From Anthoceros angustus (lineage: Eukaryota; Streptophyta; Anthocerotopsida; Anthocerotales; Anthocerotaceae): a DNA stretch of 64,000 nucleotides. Under the pieces are notes generated by a model, which made no database searches, was not told the origin of the DNA, and saw only the letters and a program-made list of their open reading frames with translations. A program made the translations under genes and the position numbers. This document shows, piece by piece, positions 52,301-62,402 of this stretch (its first letter is position 1; every line of letters starts with the position of its first letter). Location of the stretch: positions 496,001-560,000 of the forward strand of contig VJWM01000118.1 of NCBI GenBank assembly GCA_010909165.1. The letters run 5' to 3'.

Positions 52301-52740
52301 GTGACTGTATGCCCGGACAGCAGAAGGTGACCACACAACGGACCCCTTACTTGACCTACTGACACTCTCCGTAATGCCGAGAGTTTGAAGTGCCCACTTT
52401 TCGAGTAATGATGGAAGGAGACGATGAAGAGGAAAGCCACCGAGCGACTCTTGGGGTTTGCAAAGACAGAGGACAGAAGAAGCTCACCAAGATGCGCTTG
52501 GTGCAAAACCAACAAAGATTTGGCACGATCGATCGCGAATCGTGAGTATGTAAAGGGGGACCCGCCCTCCTTTATGATAGTCGCATGCATTTTCCGTGCA
52601 AACTTCACCGAGATGGATGGGTCCGTACCAAGTGGTGCAAGTATATGACAACGGGTCCGTCGCCGGCGCCTAGATGGAGAGTCGCTGCCCACTCGGGTGA
52701 ACGGGTGGCGGGTGAAGAAGTATCATGCTTAGTGTTGGCG
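49310..52740 (+). pseudogene. gypsy pol, unit 2: PR-RT-RH-IN
   Basis: Protease: LDTG at 49402-49413. RT: EWVA-IVVVPKK near 50367-50400, DGYSGYNQLHL near 50525-50557 and the catalytic box FPDDF near 50703, where FLDDF or YLDD would be expected. RNase H: EFVFYVDHFA at 51265-51294. Integrase: GIDFVGP near 51940, LVSDRGTHFLND at 52106-52141, NPKANG near 52198 and the glutamate in a TEK context near 52220, giving the D-D-35-E spacing within indel error. The C-terminal GPYQVVQVYDNGS lies at 52620-52658 and the frame ends near 52736. Frames change often, so it is not translatable as sequenced. Confidence 0.85.
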
Positions 52741-53389
52741 AGACGCCAATGATGAGAAGGGAGTATGTGGGCTATGCACTCGGGAGTTAAGAAATAAGTA
52801 GGGTTTCGCTTTTTAGGATTGAAGGATAAATAAGGCGAAAAGGAGGAATAAATTGGGGTAGCGCCGGACGAGGCTCGGAGTATACTCCGGACTGGAGTGA
52901 ACAACGGACCCGCACACTATGGCAAGCTCGGACTACGCCGAGTAACGGATAAGTCCGAACCCACCTGTGTCAAAATAGGATAAGTACGCCTGTGAAAGTA
53001 ACCTAGGAGCGAGGCGTGAGGATGACGAGGCGCCACGTGGACGGCCCCGAGTGGAGGTCGGGCATGCGAGGTCGACCGTAACTGCCGAGGCCGCAGGCAG
53101 TATTCACGCCCGCGATCGCGCGCGCGTAAGGCCGCAGTAAGCAAGCGAGGGTCGAGTAAGCCATGCACCGCGCTACGGACAACGAAGAGGCGCCTTCCGC
53201 CCAGTTACTTCCACAAGCGCGAGGAGGGAGGTCCGGCAGCCTCCACCCACATTTGCGCCCGCAATCCGGCTCTGGCGCTATCTTTTGGGCGCCCACTTAG
53301 AGCGCTCACAAGGTTGGAGCGGTGACGAAGGAGGAACATCGCCGACTCGCCAGCCACAAAGAACAAGAGGAGGAGAAGCAATGGCACCC

Positions 53390-55600
53390 AAAAGCCGGGC
53401 GGAGTCTGGGAGCCATGGACCGTGGAGCGCAACATTGTGACCCGCTATCCGGACTTCGGGCCCCGGCCGGAGGAAGCAGGGAATTGGTGGGAAGTGGCAT
53501 CTGGACGTGTTCCAAATGGTCCGGACCTTGACAACGCACTAGTCCGGAGTTTGCCCGAAGATGTGGCGGCGATCAACAAGGAGGTCCGATCCAAGAACCT
53601 CCGGAGGACCCGAGGCGATGGACCTTGAGGTCCCGAGGATGGCCTACAATCAAGGAGGAAGAAGGGGCGTGGTGCCGAGCCCCTTAAGGCGGAAGATAGG
53701 GCCACATGCCGAGGCTCGAACGCAGGACAACCAACGGATGGTTGATATCCGATCCGCCGGATCGAGTAAGGGCGGTAGCCCGGATCATTGTCCATTGAAC
53801 TCGCCACCAAGGTGGATCACCTTGGTGATAACTGCTGGTATTCTCGCATGCGCCCAGGGGAAGAGAGCGGACGGGAAGGATTATCTCGCCTGCTCACCGA
53901 GGCACGCAAGCTAAGGAGCGAGAAGCCTCGCCATCGGTGACCCATACGATTCATGTATGGGGACATTTCGAGCTCCTCAAGGAGGGAGAGCTTGAACGGG
54001 CGCCTAAGGGCCGGAGGCCCCGCCAAGTAGAGCGTGCAAGGGCGCCTGAGGTGGGGGTCGCCCTTCAAGACCAAGCGGACTCGGGAGGAGGACGATCGAG
54101 GATTCCTGACCCCATGCCCTGAGCGAACCCCTCACCACCTGTGGAAGTTTGGGAGGAGATTCTTCCTCCTTTTGGTGCCCTCCTGAGCAGACAGTGAGGG
54201 AGCCGATGCCGAGGCGGCCCGCACCGGCAGACAACAGCCAACAACCACGACGGCCGCCGAGCCCCGACGAACTCAACGGGAGCCAAGAAGACGGCCGCTT
54301 ACCAACGCACTGGGTGCCGGACTTACCCCGCCCACGGAGTGGCAAGAGGTCAAGAGGCGGAGGAAAAGGACGTGGCCCAAGGAGCTGGAGGTCACCGCGC
54401 AGCCCCACCTCGAGCCTGCCTCCCCCGATGTGAAGGGGCAAAGAGCTTGCTCCGGACCCCTCACCTCCTCCGAGCCCCTGTGAGAAAGAGGGCACAAAGG
54501 AGTTAGAGGCCAAGAGGGCCAAGAGGGTGAGACTCTGACCACCACTGTGACCCGAGGGTCCCGATTAGGTCCGAGAACCCCCGACCCCGATCTGGGTGGA
54601 GGTCCTTGGCGGACCGAGAAATGCCGGCCCCACTACGGACTTTGTGGGGGCCTCACCACGGCCGTGGAAGAAACACGGCGAAGTCCTGCTACCGCCATGG
54701 ACGGAATGCTTTGGGGTCTCTGGTTGGGAGAAGACCTGTGAAGTGGAGGCCACCCGAGGAGGATGGTGGAACCCAAGAGCAAGTGAAGGCGGCCGAGGGC
54801 AAAGGAAAGGCGGAGTCCCTCGCCGGATCGAGGAAGGGAAACGCCGGTGGCGGAGCGCGAGGCCCGGCGGTTCAAGCAGACAAGGTTCTTCACCACAAAC
54901 AAGCAAGCAAGCCTGGGAGGCCCAAGCGCCGGGCGGAGGACCTTGCAGAGGGGAAGCGCAGCAGAGGCGGAAGAGGCCCGGCACGCAGAGAGCTCGGGAC
55001 TGGCGGAGGCGGCCCGGCCAGAGCAAGGGGCGGGGCGGCCTGTAAAGGCGGCGAAGGAGTCAAGCCGCAAAGAGCGACCGGATCACTACAGACGTGATCG
55101 GGCCGGTGGAGAGTCACAGCAGCAATGAGGTTAACTCAAGGCCGTGACAAAGGGCTATGGAGTGCAAGGGCCAAAGGAGGAGATGGAGGCCAAGACTCGG
55201 GAGATAGGAGATCTCCGAGTACACAGGAAGTAGAGGAGGCAGCAGATGGAGGATGAAGGACACGCTGAGCTACAACTCCAAGATGCGCGGAGCAGTGATT
55301 CTCAACGAGAGAATCCACGACTCGAGCACGAAATAGAGTGCCCAGCCGCTCAAGACGGAGGAAAATCGGCGACTATCCAAGGAGTTGGACGCTGCTGTGC
55401 CATGAGCCGGAGGAAGTCCGAGCCTGGACGGAGGTACCGATGAGAGGGAGTCGGAGCTAAAGGCCGTAATGAACGGAGCGCGAGCACCGGAAGAAAAGAA
55501 GCCGGTCCACCGAGAAAGGCGGAAGGGAACGCCGCGCTATGGCGGTAAGCCGCAATGGAGAAAAACGACGGAGCCGGAGTGAGCAACAAAGGCACTGGAG
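53390..55600 (+). other. Coding-like, highly charged sense region inside the LTR
   Basis: In LTR3 the plus strand reads, across shifting frames, as charged protein-like sequence. After an ATG at 53381 comes a segment with RHPDVFQM-like and SLPED-AAINKEVRSKN patterns. Further on are KELEAKRAKRVR (54500-54540) and an Ala/Glu/Lys/Arg-rich stretch with heptad character near 54900-55400 (for example QQMEDEGHAELQLQDAR at 55243-55293). The same pieces occur in LTR1 and LTR2. No single frame is open. It could be a remnant of an LTR-borne ORF or simply GC-rich repeat sequence. Confidence 0.35.
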
Positions 55601-56524
55601 GTGACCGAGGCCGCCTCGCGTGATATGCCGGCCCACCACAACCGGGCAGAGAGGTGGCCCAACAAGCGCAAAGACGACCCCTAACACTTATGGCGGAGGG
55701 AGTATCGGTGCCCGCACACGTGGAAGAGGCAATTCAACAAGTCGATCTACTTTGCCTATTACCACGCCGAGCTCCCCAAGTGAGAAGCCTCGACGCCTCA
55801 GAAACGGGACGGACTGGAAGGCTCAAGGAGATGAAGGCCACGGGAAAGACAGGACCCTAGTGGCCCTGCTTGAGATGACGGAGCGGAGAGGAGCAACTGA
55901 GGAGCAGAACGAGGGAGCGCGGATGCGATCGAGGTAAGCACCCGCACCTCACCATGGAAGGAGGGGCCAACGGGAGTCACCGGGCGATCGGCTGGAAGGA
56001 CTTCGAGGGAGAGCCACTGAGGAGTCCCGTGAGGGAGGAAACCGGGTGGGCGTGAGTCGGACTTTGTCCGACCAGAGGGAGGCCGGACCACAGTCCGGAC
56101 CTCAAGTCCGGACCGAGGTCCGGACCCCGAGACAAGGTCGGACCTAGCCACGGACAGAATAAGCCGACTCAAGTTCGGAGTCGAGACAGACCTCGAGGAC
56201 CGGACCGCGGCAAGAAGGAGGAGCCCCTTCGACTTACGCTTAGGGGAGCAGATAGCCGGTGGCCCCACCGCCGAGACCTGTGGGAGGCCAGGAGGATGAT
56301 TGGTAACGGCGTTGTCGATCCGCCAGAGCCCAACCCGGCTGTGATTCCGGGAGAGGAGGGGCCCCGCCACGGATCATCCGATTGGGTGCGCACAACCGCT
56401 GTGACGGGGATTGACCACCCATCCGAGGCGGCCTGTGACCTTCCCACCACAACGAAGGAGATAGGGGAAAATAGGTAGGTAGGCCGATTAGGGTATACCG
56501 AAATTACGCCCGTAATAGGGGTGT

Positions 56525-56530
56525 AATAAA
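56525..56530 (+). terminator. Candidate poly(A) signal in LTR3
   Basis: AATAAA in GTGTAATAAAGACGCC, repeated in LTR2 at 46619-46624. It follows the TATA-like GGTATACC by about 25 bases, which is close for a promoter plus R-region poly(A) signal, so its role is uncertain. Confidence 0.35.
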
Positions 56531-57152
56531 GACGCCGCCTTGGGCGCAGATAAGAGGGCCGAGCCTAGTAAAGCATCTTTCTCTTGGTGTTGATGCTGCT
56601 GCACCTTTGTGAGTCTTCTTGCTAACGTGAGTCCCGAGTCACCGAAAGGTGCACAGGCGCCCGGGAGATTGATCAAGGTCCCGTGACGGACTTAACGCTG
56701 TGGTGTGTGTGCGGGGAAGGGTGACCGGTGATCCGTCCCCGAGCCGCGCCCGGCACCGAACGGACTGAACGTGAGCCGGAGGAACCCGGAGGGCGTGTAG
56801 AGCCCGGACGAGAGGCCCGCGAACGACGAGGAGGTCCGGACTGTAACCCGCGTTTTTCTAAGACCAAGAGTGTAGCGTGAGGGGAGAGAGGAAAGGACTG
56901 GATGCGTGAGGGATGATGTGAACGATACGGACGCCGAACGGGTCCTTAAACGCTTGGCCATACCGGCTCAGACGGTGAACGCTGTGAGTAGTTAGGAGTA
57001 TGTGTGTGTGTTGAGGACCGAACGAGCGCTAAGGACGTAAGAATCACCAAACGCGGTAAACGGAGCCTATCATTCCCTTGGGAACGGACTTCTTCCTACA
57101 ACGACACGGGATTGTGCGCGCCCGGCTGGCCATCAGCAAAAGTCGCGCCACA

Positions 57153-57157
57153 GCTAT
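57153..57157. other. Target-site duplication GCTAT, right copy
   Basis: GCTAT follows the LTR3 terminal CA and matches 26519-26523. Reading from the left LINE half across one copy of GCTAT into the right half keeps an open frame (it continues SSPATFLGDWALSALALASR). Confidence 0.85.
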
Positions 57158-58135
57158 CTTCTCCGGCAACGTTCTTGGGTGATTGGGCCCTCTCCGCGCT
57201 TGCTTTGGCCTCCCGATTCATCCATCTAGACAGGCCCTTTCTAGTGGATTTTTTTGGGAGGGAGCTTTCCCTCTCCAAGTATCTTTGATTCTGGCTAGGG
57301 ATATGATATCGGCTAATGCGCGGTGCAGCTTCTCTCCCTTCACGACATTCATCACCGATGGTTTCAGGGGGTTGCAGGCTTCCCTGCTTGAGAAGCAGCT
57401 TGGTTAGGCATTCTAGTGCGTCCTCACAGACCCCTCCATCCCTAGGTCCATAAGAGCTTGACTTCACTCTTACTCTGGGAAGGGCGCAGACACTTGGCTA
57501 CTGGCTCATCCATGTATTCGGGGTTTTCACAACGCACCAACCACCTTCTTTACTGCGATGCGCTTCCATCTAAGCTTGCACCAGCTTGTGGCTTCTTCTC
57601 TCCTTACTTACGAATGCAGATCTACCCTCGATGACTCTAGGATACACCTTGCTTGTTGCCCCCATGGGGGTTATCGCATTTCCACCCATGATGCCATCAG
57701 CGATGTCATGTTCGCCATTGCTTGCGAAAGTGGCTACATGGCCTGGAGGGAGCGGGGCCACACTCTTCATATAGGTCATCAATCGTATCGACTTGTATCT
57801 CATTCGGACGACTGTGCTCGCAGTGGTTGCACGCAGTCAATCGACCGTGACGACCATTTTGCAGGTTATCACTAACCATCCAAGTTGCATGTTAGAGCTA
57901 TCAAAGTCGAAATGTAAGCGGATGCGCACCAATTCATTCCGCTCGTCCTTGAAACATATGAGGCGTTGGCTAAGGACTTCGATACATTTCTCAAGTCCTT
58001 GCCAAGGCCTATCATGCCCGCAGGCACAGTGCGGGGCTGTCCCTTTCCTATTTCATGACATTCTTCAGACAACGAGTGTCAACTGCTCTTCAATGAGCTC
58101 TCTCTACGGCGATCATCCACAAAGTAGTGACAGCA
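57153..58135 (+). pseudogene. LINE reverse transcriptase, 3' (right) half
   Basis: The sequence continues the LINE broken at 26523. A frame at 57558-57875 gives MRFHLSLHQLVASSLLTYEC, then a C-C-HGG pattern and STHDAISDVMFAIACESGY, and a later frame near 57910-58110 gives FIPLVLETYEAL and FFRQRVSTALQ. This H-rich Cys motif and the RQRVS-ALQ end are typical of the C-terminal part of plant LINE pol proteins. Stops separate the pieces. The element ends near 58135; no poly(A) tail was clearly seen before the AT-rich sequence that follows. Confidence 0.78.
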
Positions 58136-59100
58136 AGTGACGCATCCTTCTCTATCTTCTTGGTTTGTAGGCCATTTTCTCTTCCCACGGGTCCCTTTCT
58201 GTTGTCCTCTGCTGGATGCGCTTCTCCCATCAAAATTTTTCCCTAAATAATTATTTTTTTGCATAATCAAGGGGTTCTTGTACATTGTGGATTGTTGATT
58301 TATGATTAGCAATATTGCATAAAAATATAGTTCGATATTCTCCATGCCCATCTATATCTTCATAAAAAAATTAACTATAAGAAAATACCTACTAGATTTT
58401 GCAAGATGTTAGATGTATCTAGAGTATATTATTCAATACCCAATATTAAAATATAAAATAATATATATCGAATATAGATTCATAAACCTCTAGTAGATCA
58501 AGTCCAAAGGCTATACATGTAGACCTATAGTGTGCCCACCCACACTGAACCTGCACTGAACCTGCACTTCTAACTAGGGTTTGGAAGGACGCCACTGCCG
58601 GGGAGCATCCAAGCAAGCAGCGACGAGGAACTTCACCCAAGGTAGGTGAAGGGATTAAACAGCTAAAAGCTGAACGAAATGGTTGATAAGTAGGAGTGAC
58701 GAAATACCGTCGTGTGGATGTGCGACCGATTCCGTGCGTGTTCACACCGCTGGCAGCCGCGAAGGAGAGGAGGGCAGACTCCAAGGTGTCGTCGCGTCGT
58801 GCTGCTGAATCACCGCCGGTAGGTCGAGCTGGCTGCGATGACCACGCCCTGCCTTCCCATTGGCCCGGCTCCGTGGCCAATTCCGCGCTGGCTTCGCAAG
58901 CCGATCTGAGATCGCTGCGCATCCCAGCCGCCTTGCTTGCTTCCTGGAATGCGCCCTTGCTTGCTTGCATGCTTATAAGATCGGGGCGAGGCAGGCTCGT
59001 CTTTGCCGACTGCGGATCTGGTGTGACTGCTGCCTGGGGCTGGGACTGAGGGTGGTTGTATGTCGGTGGAGCAGGGCGGAATCGGAGCGGGAAGGGGACG
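58136..59100. promoter_or_regulatory. AT-rich flank and promoter of the PDI gene
   Basis: 58240-58480 is AT-rich unique sequence. 58550-59100 is GC-rich and contains the PDI promoter and leader. A short direct repeat CACTGAACCTGCACTGAACC lies at 58543-58562. The long minus-strand frame covering 58810-59964 is antisense to PDI and not a gene. Confidence 0.45.
58974..58980 (+). promoter_or_regulatory. Possible TATA box of the PDI gene
   Basis: TATAAGA lies about 125 bases upstream of the PDI start codon in otherwise GC-rich sequence, which would give a leader of about 90 bases. No other element was needed for the call, and it is untested. Confidence 0.35.
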
Positions 59101-60651
59101 ATGGAGTGGCGGGTGGGAGTCGTGTTGTTGCTCCTGATCTCGGCCCCGTGGGGGTTCGCGGCGGGGGAGGAGGCGGAGGGGAAGGAGGACGGAGAGCCGG
59201 CCAAGCCTAGCTCCGTTCTGGAGCTGGATGCGTCCAGTTTTGAAGATGCCGTGGCGAAGCATGACTTCATCGTGGTGGAGTTTTACGCGCCGTGGTGCGG
59301 CCATTGTAAGAATCTGGCCCCGGAGTACGAGAAGGCGGCGGAGATTTTGAAGGAGAACGATCCTCCCATCATCCTGGCCAAGGTGGACGGGAACGAGGAG
59401 AGCAACAAGGCGCTGTTGGAGGAGCACGATGTGCGGGGGTTTCCCACGCTCAAGATCTTCCGGAGCAAGGGTTTGGTCGGTGAGGAGTACAAGGGGCCGC
59501 GGGATGCGGAAGGGATTGTGGAGTACTTGAAGAAGCAGGCAGGGCCGGTGTCGCAGGAGCTGAAGTCGGCGGAGCAGGCGAAGGAGTTTGTGGCTAGCGG
59601 TCCCGTGGTGATTGTAGGTTTGTTTGAGGAGTTCGAGGGGGAGGACTACTCCAGGTTTATCATCGCGGCGGAGTCGGTGCGGTCGGATTTTGTTTTTGCG
59701 CACACCAAGGATCCCTCGCACTTGCCCGGGGATGTGAAGGCGCCGGCTGTGGGGCTTTTCAAGGCCTTTGATGAGGGGTTTGCGAGCAGCAAGGACTTCA
59801 GTTTGCAGGCGCTTACGGCCTTCTTTGAGGAGGAGAGTTTGCCGTTGGTGACGGAGATGAACAAGGACCCGGCGTCGCATCCCTTCCTGCTCAGGTTCTT
59901 CAACCACCCGGACCCTAAGGTGTTCTTTTTGGTGGATTACTCGTCGAGCAATATCGATGAGCACAAGAAGGTGTATTCGGAGCAGGCCAAGGTTACCAAG
60001 GGGAAGGGCCTCAAGTTCTTGATCGCCAACTTGGAGGAGGCTGATAATGCCCTCAAGTTTTTCGGGCTAGAGAGGGAGGTGGCCCCCGTCCTCATCATCC
60101 ACGACAACGAGGACCACAAGTTCATCAAGCAGAATGCCGAACCCTCGGAGGTGGCGTCCTGGATTTCTGACTACTTCGAGGGCAAGTTGGTGCCGCATGT
60201 GAAGTCCGAGCCTGTTCCCGAGACCAATGATGAGCCCGTGAAGGTTGTGGTGGGGAAGACGTTGAAAAGCTTTCTGGATTCTGGCAAGTTCGTCCTGTTG
60301 GAGTTCTACGCCCCGTGGTGTGGGCACTGCAAGAAGCTGGCTCCCACTCTGGATGAAGTGGCTGAGTCCTTTAAGGACAAGTCTGATGTGGTGATCGCCA
60401 AGTTCGATGCCACGGCCAACGATGTTCCCAAGGATGTGTTCCAGGTGGACGGCTTTCCGACCTTGTATCTCCATACTCCCAAAGGTGATGTCGTTCTATA
60501 CACCGGTGACCGGAGCAAGGAAGATCTCATAGAGTTCATTGAGAAGCATAGGAACCCAGACTTTGTAAGCCATCTGGAATCAGTGACAGAGTCTACGACA
60601 GAAGAGTCCAAGACAGGAGAGGGTGCAGAGGATGTCAAAGATGAGTTGTAA
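59101..60651 (+). CDS. Protein disulfide isomerase (PDI, KDEL-retained)
   Basis: A single-exon frame of 516 residues. It catalyses disulfide formation and rearrangement in the ER lumen. Residues 1-21 form a signal peptide (MEWRVGVVLLLLISAPWGFA). Thioredoxin domain a has APWCGHCK with the active site at 66-69 and the following LAPEYEKAAEIL. Domains b and b' (about 150-375) lack active cysteines. Domain a' has CGHC at 407-410 with the same APW-KKLAP context. The acidic tail ends KDEL for ER retrieval. The a-b-b'-a' order and the length match canonical plant PDIs. The ATG at 59101 is chosen over an in-frame one at 59056 because it starts directly at the signal peptide. Canonical plant PDI genes have several introns; none is present here. 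Confidence 0.95.
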   Translation: MEWRVGVVLLLLISAPWGFAAGEEAEGKEDGEPAKPSSVLELDASSFEDAVAKHDFIVVEFYAPWCGHCKNLAPEYEKAAEILKENDPPIILAKVDGNEESNKALLEEHDVRGFPTLKIFRSKGLVGEEYKGPRDAEGIVEYLKKQAGPVSQELKSAEQAKEFVASGPVVIVGLFEEFEGEDYSRFIIAAESVRSDFVFAHTKDPSHLPGDVKAPAVGLFKAFDEGFASSKDFSLQALTAFFEEESLPLVTEMNKDPASHPFLLRFFNHPDPKVFFLVDYSSSNIDEHKKVYSEQAKVTKGKGLKFLIANLEEADNALKFFGLEREVAPVLIIHDNEDHKFIKQNAEPSEVASWISDYFEGKLVPHVKSEPVPETNDEPVKVVVGKTLKSFLDSGKFVLLEFYAPWCGHCKKLAPTLDEVAESFKDKSDVVIAKFDATANDVPKDVFQVDGFPTLYLHTPKGDVVLYTGDRSKEDLIEFIEKHRNPDFVSHLESVTESTTEESKTGEGAEDVKDEL

Positions 60652-61109
60652 GATAGAGAGCGGACTGAACTAGTTAGGGTTCTCAAACTCTTGCTTGAAC
60701 ATTGCCTGGGTAATATGACAACCCTCCAGCTTTGCTTCATCTCTGTGTTTCAGAATGGCACGCAATAGGCCCACCTTGCTTGACTTGACATCCGAAGAGG
60801 CAGCTGTTCGCAGCTGCTTTTCTGTAACAGCTTGCGGTTGTTGCTTTTTGGAACAAATCAACAAACACTAATAGCACATGGGTAAACACACAGAGACATG
60901 GTCTCCCTCGCAGATCTAGTCTCGTATTCATGTCACTGGAAGATCTTTTGTCGCGCATCCATGTCCTGTGCAAGTCAGGGTCAGGAAGTTGCTGCCAGCT
61001 ATGAACTTACTGTCGGCCTTCGGTCAAAGTTTTCAGGATACTTGTCTAGATTTATACAGCGCAAGGATAACAAAATCGTCGTGGCACAATGAGGCTACAC
61101 GCAATGGAA

Positions 61110-61295
61110 GACCTAGTCCAGTAGTCGCACACTGTTATGGAGCAAGTCAGTCTGTACAAGTCTCGTCACATAGCTAAGCTCTCACAACGCATTAATAACG
61201 AGGGCATCGTGGCACAGCGGGACTCAGACGCGATGGAGGGTCTAGTCGCACACTGTTTTGCGTGAAGGGTCTAGTCGCACACTGTTTTGCGCTAG
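61110..61295 (+). repeat. Direct repeats around TAGTCGCACACTGTT
   Basis: The motif TAGTCGCACACTGTTTTGCG occurs at about 61232 and 61272, forty bases apart, and in a variant form (AGTCGCACACTGTTATGG) at about 61122, each followed or preceded by AGTCAG or AGGGTC. Confidence 0.75.
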
Positions 61296-61735
61296 TCAGA
61301 CTGAAACAGTCGCTCGTTACATCCGTTTTGAATTTAAATTTGTAGAGCTCCGGAGAGCTCAGCCCAAAAAGTCGTGTATGCCGCTTTTAGATTCCCGCGC
61401 ACGGTATTCTTTAGTAAAAGGCGAAAGAATAGTTCGCTGTGCGTTGAAACCGCAGCTCATGGAATTACCTTGGGAGGACGCGGGTTTATGAACCAGAGGG
61501 AGTGTGCACAAGGCTCCGTGGTCAATATGGGGTATATATTCTTGCCTTGGGGACTTAATGCGCTTCTAGCCTGTTCTGTGAGTGTCCGAGTTAAACCCCG
61601 CCAGTTCAGGATTTTCGAACTTCATAGACCTACTAGGGTATAAGCATGTACTCGTAGAGTAACACCCCCTTTTCAGGGAGGTGGGGCCGTCATGTAGTTA
61701 GTGACAAAAACATCACCAGACACCAGCACTAGGCC

Positions 61736-61820
61736 TCCAAGTAGCCCGCCGTCCTTCCACGGACGACTGGTGACGTCTGCCGCTGCTCCAAGTAGCCCGC
61801 CGTCCTTCCACGGGATGACT
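61736..61820 (+). repeat. 52-bp direct repeat, two copies
   Basis: CCAAGTAGCCCGCCGTCCTT followed by CCACGG occurs at about 61737 and 61789, both followed by a GA(C/T)GACT sequence. Confidence 0.8.
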
Positions 61821-61952
61821 CAGCCGACGTCATTGCTTTATACCAACAAGAGTCAACAAGAATACATGAGAGATCAGAGAGAGCTCCTCATCTTTGCCTA
61901 AGCTAGAAGCTTAGCTCTCTCCCCTCGATCTCCTCCTCAACAGCTGTCCTCT

Positions 61953-62130
61953 AGCACGCTCACACTCTAGGCTCCCAAGGCCTCTAGGCTCCAAAGTCCT
62001 ATCTTCACAAGAGTGTAGCTCCCAAGTGCTAGGATCCTTCTTGACATGCTCACACTCAAGGCTCCCAAGGCCTTTAGGCTCCAAAGTTCTATCCTCACGA
62101 GTGTAGCTCCCCATGCTAGGATCACAAGAT
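61953..62130 (+). repeat. About 87-bp tandem repeat, two copies
   Basis: The block GCTCACACTC-AGGCTCCCA, AGGCCT-TAGGCTCCAAAGT, CCTATC-TCAC, GAGTGTAGCTCCC and TGCTAGGATC is present twice, from about 61958 and 62049. The minus-strand frames across it are by-products of the repeat. Confidence 0.8.
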
Positions 62131-62201
62131 GCTTCTCTACGGCTAGCCTCATCTCCTTTTATAGGGAGGCTTACAACATTTCCAAAGTAACTGCTTAAAG
62201 C

Positions 62202-62402
62202 AGACTTTCTTCCTTAAGCCCTAAGCTAAGTCTTACCACCACTACTTACAACTTACTGACTAGATCCATGGCTGCATGCTAGACTTTCTTCCTTAAGCCC
62301 TAAGCTAAGTCTTACCACCACTACTTACAACTTACTAACTAGATCCATTGCTGCATGCTAGACTTTCTTCCTTAAGCCCTAAGCTAAGTCTTACCACCAC
62401 CA
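62202..62402 (+). repeat. 79-bp tandem repeat, about 2.5 copies
   Basis: AGACTTTCTTCCTTAAGCCC begins units at 62202, 62281 and 62360. Units are nearly identical (TGACTAGATCCATGG versus TAACTAGATCCATTG), so the array is young. Confidence 0.9.

Larger units (their letters stand above)
26524..57152 (+). mobile_element. Composite Ty3/gypsy insertion: LTR-INT-LTR-INT-LTR, 30.6 kb
   Basis: It begins TGTGGGCTATGCAC and ends CCGCCACA, flanked by GCTAT on both sides, and splits a LINE. Order: LTR1 26524-35919, internal 1 35920-42878, LTR2 42879-47222, internal 2 47223-52765, LTR3 52766-57152. Each internal region starts with a TGGCGCC primer site, carries gag then protease-RT-RNase H-integrase in gypsy order, and ends with a purine tract (GATGAGAAGGGAG). 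The integrase tail is GPY type with no chromodomain seen, and the TGGCGCC-type primer site fits the Athila/Tat side of plant gypsy elements; that lineage call is inference. All frames are interrupted by small indels. Confidence 0.92.
52766..57152 (+). repeat. LTR3, terminal LTR (4.39 kb)
   Basis: This is the most complete LTR copy. From the left it holds an AT-rich start (52766-52860), a long GC-rich part with coding-like sense composition (53380-55600), a TCCGGA-rich array (56055-56165), a possible TATA-like GGTATACC (56500), AATAAA (56525-56530) and the terminal CA followed by the target duplication. Confidence 0.9.

Noticed and set aside
58838..58880. ER stress element (CCAAT-N9-CCACG) in the PDI promoter
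   Set aside because: CCACG, ATTGG, CGTGG and CCAAT cores are present, but none has the required order and 9-base spacing.
58810..59964. 384-residue open frame on the minus strand
   Set aside because: It is antisense to the signal peptide, first thioredoxin domain and b domains of PDI; it is Arg/Leu-rich with no domain and arises from the GC-rich codon use of PDI.
60670..60864. 64-residue minus-strand frame downstream of PDI
   Set aside because: It lies in the PDI 3' UTR, with no homology, signal peptide or splice context.
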